DNA of 17,940 nt from an uncultured Selenomonadaceae bacterium (lineage in GTDB: Bacteria; Bacillota; Negativicutes; Selenomonadales; Selenomonadaceae), in contig CAJOKY010000022.1 of assembly GCA_905235425.1 (NCBI GenBank), forward strand, positions 1-17,940. Reading direction: 5' to 3'. This document shows, piece by piece, positions 15,151 to 17,940 of the stretch. The first letter of the stretch is position 1, and each line of letters begins with the position of its first letter. A program made the position numbers and the translations under genes. The notes under the pieces are model-generated. The model did no database searches and was not told where the DNA came from. It was given only the letters and a program-made list of their open reading frames with translations.

Positions 15151-15226
15151 GCTGATGTAGCTCAGTCGGCAGAGCGTATCCTTGGTAAGGATAAGGTCAC
15201 CGGTTCAATCCCGGTCATCAGCTCCA
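15151..15226 (+). tRNA. tRNA-Thr (GGT)
   Basis: The acceptor GCTGATG pairs with CATCAGC, the anticodon loop TTGGTAA gives GGT (reads ACC and ACT), the T arm contains GGTTCAATCCC, and CCA is encoded. It begins two bases after the initiator tRNA. Confidence 0.97.
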
Positions 15227-15244
15227 CTAAATGAAAATTTGTAA

Positions 15245-15321
15245 GGCGGCGTAGCTCAGTTGGCTAGAGCATTCGGTTCATACCCGGAGTGTCACTGGTT
15301 CAAATCCAGTCGCCGCCACCA
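15245..15321 (+). tRNA. Elongator tRNA-Met (CAT)
   Basis: The acceptor GGCGGCG pairs fully with CGCCGCC, unlike the initiator. The anticodon loop TTCATAC gives CAT, the T arm contains GGTTCAAATCC, and ACCA ends the gene. A CAT anticodon could in principle be a lysidine-modified tRNA-Ile2; the acceptor and the weak anticodon stem do not settle this completely, but Met is the default reading. Confidence 0.93.
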
Positions 15322-15325
15322 ATGT

Positions 15326-15354
15326 TTCCCCTTGTCGAGGGATTTTGTTTTTTT
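15326..15354 (+). terminator. Weak terminator-like hairpin after the tRNAs
   Basis: CCCT and AGGG (around 15329-15340) form a short stem round TGTCG, followed by ATTTTG and then seven T (15348-15354). It is weak, so partial readthrough into rpmG is plausible. Confidence 0.5.
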
Positions 15355-15368
15355 AAGGAGTGATTGTC

Positions 15369-15518
15369 GTGCGCGTCAAAATTACGTTGTCTTGTACAGA
15401 GTGCAAAAATCGTAATTACAGGACAAATAAAAACAAAAAGAATACTGCTGACCGAATTGAGCTGAAAAAGTACTGCAAATTCTGCAAGAAACATACCGCC
15501 CATAAGGAAACGAAGTAG
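15369..15518 (+). CDS. rpmG: 50S ribosomal protein L33
   Basis: A 49-residue frame begins at GTG 15369, eight bases after AAGGAG (15355-15360), and reads VRVKITLSCTECKNRNYRT... It has the paired CxxC motifs of the zinc-binding L33 form (C9/C12 and C36/C39) and the normal length. It sits directly before secE, the usual order in Firmicutes. Confidence 0.95.
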   Translation: MRVKITLSCTECKNRNYRTNKNKKNTADRIELKKYCKFCKKHTAHKETK

Positions 15519-15531
15519 AGAGGTTTTTTCT

Positions 15532-15723
15532 ATGGCGGAAAAGAAAGGCGTCATTCAGTTTTTGAAAGAAGTACGCGCCGAATTAAACAAAGTTTCTTGG
15601 CCCACAAAAAATGAACTGTTTTCATACACAGGCGTTGTGGGTTTGGCAGTTGTGATTGTCTGCTTGTTGATCTGGGTTTGTGACACGACATTTACGAAAT
15701 TGTTTCGCCTTATACTCGGCTGA
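15532..15723 (+). CDS. secE: Preprotein translocase subunit SecE
   Basis: The 63-residue protein is a short single-span SecE: an amphipathic N-terminal helix with FLKEVRAELNKVSWPTKNEL, the family signature, then one membrane helix (about residues 33-52). It clamps SecY in the translocon. The ATG at 15532 follows AGAGAGG. It starts 13 bases after rpmG and ends 11 bases before nusG. Confidence 0.96.
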   Translation: MAEKKGVIQFLKEVRAELNKVSWPTKNELFSYTGVVGLAVVIVCLLIWVCDTTFTKLFRLILG

Positions 15724-15734
15724 AAGGGATTTTC

Positions 15735-16280
15735 ATGGAACAGCAAAAGGATTCGGATCAAAAATCTAAAAGAGCTTGGTACGTCATACATACATATTCC
15801 GGACACGAAAATAAAGTTAAAGCAAATTTAGATAGAAAAGTTGCCGCGCAAGATTTAGGTGACGTGATTTTTGATGTTGTTGTACCAATGCGGCTTGAAT
15901 CAGAATTTAAAGACGGCAAAAGGCGAACTGTTCAAAGGAAAATTTTTCCGGGTTATGTTTTGGTAGATATGATCGTCAATACAAATTCTTGGTTTGTGGT
16001 CCGAAACACGCAAGGCGTCACGGGATTTGTCGGCTCTGAAAAAGAACCTATACCGTTGACACGTGAAGAGGCTGAAAAAATATTAACTGCCTTAAGTGAC
16101 GAACGTCCGGTAGAAACGCCGATTGATTTTGAAATTAATGACAAAGTAAGAATTATTTCTGGATTATTTGAAAATCGCGTTGGAATTGTGAAAAGTATTG
16201 ACAGTGCACGACGCAGAGTTAAAGTATTAGTTGAAAATGCTCCCGTAGATTTAGATGTAAGCCAACTTGAAAAAATTTAG
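15735..16280 (+). CDS. nusG: Transcription termination/antitermination factor NusG
   Basis: The 181-residue protein has the NGN domain (RAWYVIHTYSGHENKVKANL, then KIFPGYVLVDM and RNTQGVTGFVG) and a C-terminal KOW domain (INDKVRIISGLFENRVGIVKSID). It binds RNA polymerase and couples transcription to ribosomes or Rho. The start ATG at 15735 has AAAGGGA upstream. The secE-nusG-rplK order is the usual one. Confidence 0.97.
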   Translation: MEQQKDSDQKSKRAWYVIHTYSGHENKVKANLDRKVAAQDLGDVIFDVVVPMRLESEFKDGKRRTVQRKIFPGYVLVDMIVNTNSWFVVRNTQGVTGFVGSEKEPIPLTREEAEKILTALSDERPVETPIDFEINDKVRIISGLFENRVGIVKSIDSARRRVKVLVENAPVDLDVSQLEKI

Positions 16281-16301
16281 CAACGAGAGGAGGTGACGTT
16301 T

Positions 16302-16727
16302 ATGGCGAAAAAAGTTACAAAAGTAGTAAAACTGCAAGTTCCTGCAGGTAAAGCAACACCTGCCCCGCCCGTAGGTCCTGCACTTGGTCAAGCAGGCGTC
16401 AACATCATGGCGTTTGTTAAAGAGTTCAACGACCGCACGGCACAGCAGGCAGGCTTGATTATCCCTGTTGAAATTTCAGTTTACGAAGACAAGTCATTCA
16501 CCTTTGTTACCAAAACTCCGCCGGCACCGGTATTACTGAAAAAGGCGGCAGGCGTCGAAAAAGGTTCAGGCGAACCCAATAAGACGAAGGTAGGCAAAAT
16601 TACCCGCGCTCAAGCTACTGAAATTGCCGAAATGAAGATGAAAGACCTTAACGCGGCATCAGTCGAAGCGGCAACGCGTATGATTGAAGGCACCGCGCGT
16701 AGTATGGGTATTGAGGTTGTAGCTTAG
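16302..16727 (+). CDS. rplK: 50S ribosomal protein L11
   Basis: The 141-residue protein begins MAKKVTKVVKLQVPAGKATP and contains PPVGPALGQAGVNIMAFVKEFN and FVTKTPPAPVLLKKAAG, all standard for L11. I chose the ATG at 16302 over an in-frame GTG at 16293 because that GTG lies inside the strong ribosome binding site GAGGAGGTGA. L11 forms the GTPase-associated stalk base with 23S rRNA. Confidence 0.97.
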   Translation: MAKKVTKVVKLQVPAGKATPAPPVGPALGQAGVNIMAFVKEFNDRTAQQAGLIIPVEISVYEDKSFTFVTKTPPAPVLLKKAAGVEKGSGEPNKTKVGKITRAQATEIAEMKMKDLNAASVEAATRMIEGTARSMGIEVVA

Positions 16728-16785
16728 TTTAGCTTTTAGCGGTTAGCAATTAGCTATTAGCTTTTAGCTTGTAGCTGGTAGCTAA
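16725..16785. repeat. Heptamer array 5, inside the ribosomal-protein operon
   Basis: TAG occurs at 16730, 16737, 16744, 16751, 16758, 16765, 16772 and 16779, eight times exactly 7 bases apart (unit NNTTAGC). The array starts three bases after the rplK stop and ends some 30 bases before the rplA ribosome binding site, so it is transcribed as part of the rplK-rplA message. With TAG every 7 bases it places stop codons in all three frames. Confidence 0.9.
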
Positions 16786-16830
16786 AGTGGAAGACAAGAT
16801 TTGTCGCTAATACCACAGGAGGAATTTTTA

Positions 16831-17514
16831 ATGGCAAAACGCAGTAAAAAATATCGTGCGGCGTTGGAACTTCTTGAAAAAGGTAAAGTTTACGACGTTG
16901 ACACGGCGATTGACCTTGCAAAGAAAACTGCAACGGCGAAATTTGATGAAACTATTGAAATGCATGTACGTCTCGGCGTAGATCCCAAGTACGCGGATCA
17001 GCAGGTACGCGGCGCTATCGTCCTTCCCAATGGCACGGGTAAAAGTAAAAAAGTACTCGTCTTCACGAAGGGTGAAAAAGTTCAAGCCGCGCAGGACGCA
17101 GGTGCTGATTATGTCGGCTCTGACGATCTTGTTGCAAAGATTCAAGGCGGTTGGTTCGATTTCGACGTTGCCATTGCCACGCCTGACATGATGGGCGTTG
17201 TAGGTCGTCTCGGTAAACTTTTGGGACCGCGCGGGCTTATGCCTAACCCCAAACTCGGTACCGTTACGCCTGATGTTGCAAAGGCTATTGCTGAACAAAA
17301 AGCCGGTAAAGTTGAATACCGTACCGATAAAGCAGGTAATATTCATTGCCCTATCGGTAAAGCGTCCTTTGATGCCGAAAAGCTGAAAGAGAATTATCAG
17401 ACGTTGCTTGATACGTTGATTCGCGTAAAACCTGCGGCGGCTAAAGGTCAGTATGTTCGTTCAATTCATCTTTGCTCGGTTATGGGTCCCGGAATTTCCG
17501 TTGTACTGCCATAA
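16831..17514 (+). CDS. rplA: 50S ribosomal protein L1
   Basis: The 227-residue protein begins MAKRSKKYRAALELLEKGK and contains the L1 features VLPNGTGKSKKVLVF, GADYVGSDDL, ATPDMMGVVGRLGKLLGPRGLMPNPKLGT and SVMGPGISV. I chose the ATG at 16831, which follows AGGAGGAA, over an upstream in-frame codon at 16801. L1 builds the mobile E-site stalk and in many bacteria represses its own operon by binding the message. The 103-base gap from rplK is long for this pair and is mostly heptamer array 5. Confidence 0.97.
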   Translation: MAKRSKKYRAALELLEKGKVYDVDTAIDLAKKTATAKFDETIEMHVRLGVDPKYADQQVRGAIVLPNGTGKSKKVLVFTKGEKVQAAQDAGADYVGSDDLVAKIQGGWFDFDVAIATPDMMGVVGRLGKLLGPRGLMPNPKLGTVTPDVAKAIAEQKAGKVEYRTDKAGNIHCPIGKASFDAEKLKENYQTLLDTLIRVKPAAAKGQYVRSIHLCSVMGPGISVVLP

Positions 17515-17532
17515 TTTTAAATAGGTTGTATC

Positions 17533-17845
17533 ATGGAAAAGATCAAATTTTTGAAAGTAATGCTTGCAGCGCTGATTTTCTCGGTTGCATTAACCGGTAC
17601 CGCGTTTGCGGGTCGTCAAGATTTCACCTAAAAGCGCCGAGAAGCCCCCGCCTTTAGGCGTGGGGTTGTTGACACTGGTTAATCAGACGGGTAGAGACAT
17701 TATCAACCTTTACATTACGCCTAGTAATACTTTTTACTGGGATAATGACATTCTCGGTGTGGATATTCTTGCAAACGGTGATGCAACGCAGATCGTATTA
17801 TATTTGAATTTAAATTTGATAGACAAACATAGAAAAATATGTTAA
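17533..17845 (+). pseudogene. Small secreted-protein gene split by a 46-bp insertion
   Basis: The ATG at 17533 opens a clear signal peptide (MEKIKFLKVMLAALIFS..., cleavage likely after TAFA) and then GRQDFT before a TAA at 17629. The same protein resumes one frame over after the insertion with LVNQTGRDIINLYITPS, then WDNDILGVDILANGD, ending at 17845. Removing 46 bases restores a single frame GRQDFTLVNQTGRDI. The rejoined product resembles a family of short exported proteins of the form 'FTLVNxTGxxIxxLYVSPS...W..D.LG.D.L..GD' that I recall from Negativicutes; function unknown. The C-terminal LYLNLNLIDKHRKIC looks atypical and the end may also be damaged. Confidence 0.75.
17628..17673 (+). mobile_element. 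46-bp palindromic insertion resembling an IS200/IS605 end
   Basis: The insert carries the hairpin CCCC-CGCC-TTTA-GGCG-T-GGGG (about 17645-17665), with one bulged T in the 3' arm, and ends TTGTTGAC. Imperfect GC-rich palindromes with a bulged T are the signature of the subterminal ends of IS200/IS605 elements and of the REP-type sequences mobilised by Y1 transposases. The boundaries share AC (17626-17627 and 17672-17673), so the junction can be placed within two bases. No transposase or tnpB is present, so it is a minimal non-autonomous copy or a remnant. Confidence 0.65.
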
Positions 17846-17940
17846 TATATTTGTAATCGATTTATTATACAGGAATGACAGACCACCGTGTAGATGTGGC
17901 TACAGCTTAGATTTCAGTTCCGTTATAAGTGAATCAAAAT
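17816..17940 (+). other. Unassigned AT-rich tail, possible promoter or leader
   Basis: TTGATA (17816-17821) and TATGTT (17838-17843), 16 bases apart, could be a promoter. ACATA-GAAAAA-TATGT (17828-17843) is a small palindrome overlapping it. From 17870 on there is a hairpin TGTAG-ATGTGG-CTACA. rplJ normally follows rplA, and its leader often binds the L10 complex, but the window ends before this can be judged. Confidence 0.3.

Noticed and set aside
16828..17346. Minus-strand frame of 172 codons opposite rplA
   Set aside because: Shadow of a highly conserved ribosomal protein gene; no recognisable product or start signal.
17870..17940. L10 leader upstream of rplJ
   Set aside because: Some short words are reminiscent (GTAGA, GCTTA), but the GC-rich closing stem of the consensus is not visible and the window ends before rplJ.

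Overview
The window reads as a chromosomal segment of a diderm, low-to-moderate GC member of the Firmicutes, most likely a Negativicutes (Selenomonas-like) bacterium. This is inferred from three things: a Firmicutes-style run tRNA-rpmG-secE-nusG-rplK-rplA; a glycosyltransferase of the autotransporter O-heptosyltransferase type, which needs an outer membrane to make sense; and small secreted proteins of a kind I associate with that class. No taxonomic search could be run.

Layout. Positions 1-2050 hold the tail of an unknown gene, an NAD-dependent sugar epimerase/dehydratase, and a convergent ROK-family sugar kinase. Positions 2050-5080 hold a NIF3-family metal protein, a DUF5672 glycan gene broken by a frameshift and carrying a 9-G tract, and aroE. 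Positions 5198-8026 hold an iron-dependent autotransporter O-heptosyltransferase-like protein and a CorC/HlyC membrane protein. Positions 8094-8350 hold a decayed secreted-protein gene and a strong terminator.

Positions 8362-12968 hold the most unusual locus: a promoter followed by two tightly linked genes. The first is an 802-residue protein that joins a right-handed beta-helix (about residues 1-440) to an McrB-like AAA+ motor. The second is a 711-residue McrC-like (DUF2357/COG1700-type) PD-(D/E)xK nuclease with a C-terminal cysteine-rich zinc module. I read this as a two-gene McrBC-like defence system in which the usual DNA-reading domain is replaced by a beta-helix. hisZ and an HD-domain hydrolase follow on the same strand.

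Positions 14995-17514 are the translation block: promoter, tRNA-fMet, tRNA-Thr, tRNA-Met, terminator, rpmG, secE, nusG, rplK, rplA. After rplA comes a small secreted-protein gene split by a 46-bp palindromic insertion that looks like an IS200/IS605 end.

A second unusual feature runs through the window. At least five intergenic spacers are built of heptanucleotide units in which CTA (or TAG on the other strand) recurs exactly every 7 bases, while the other four bases differ from spacer to spacer. Two spacers join a GGG-rich TAG half to a CTA half through a T-rich hinge. These GGG runs, and the CCC runs of a third array, have G-quadruplex spacing. The arrays run directly into stop codons and ribosome binding sites.
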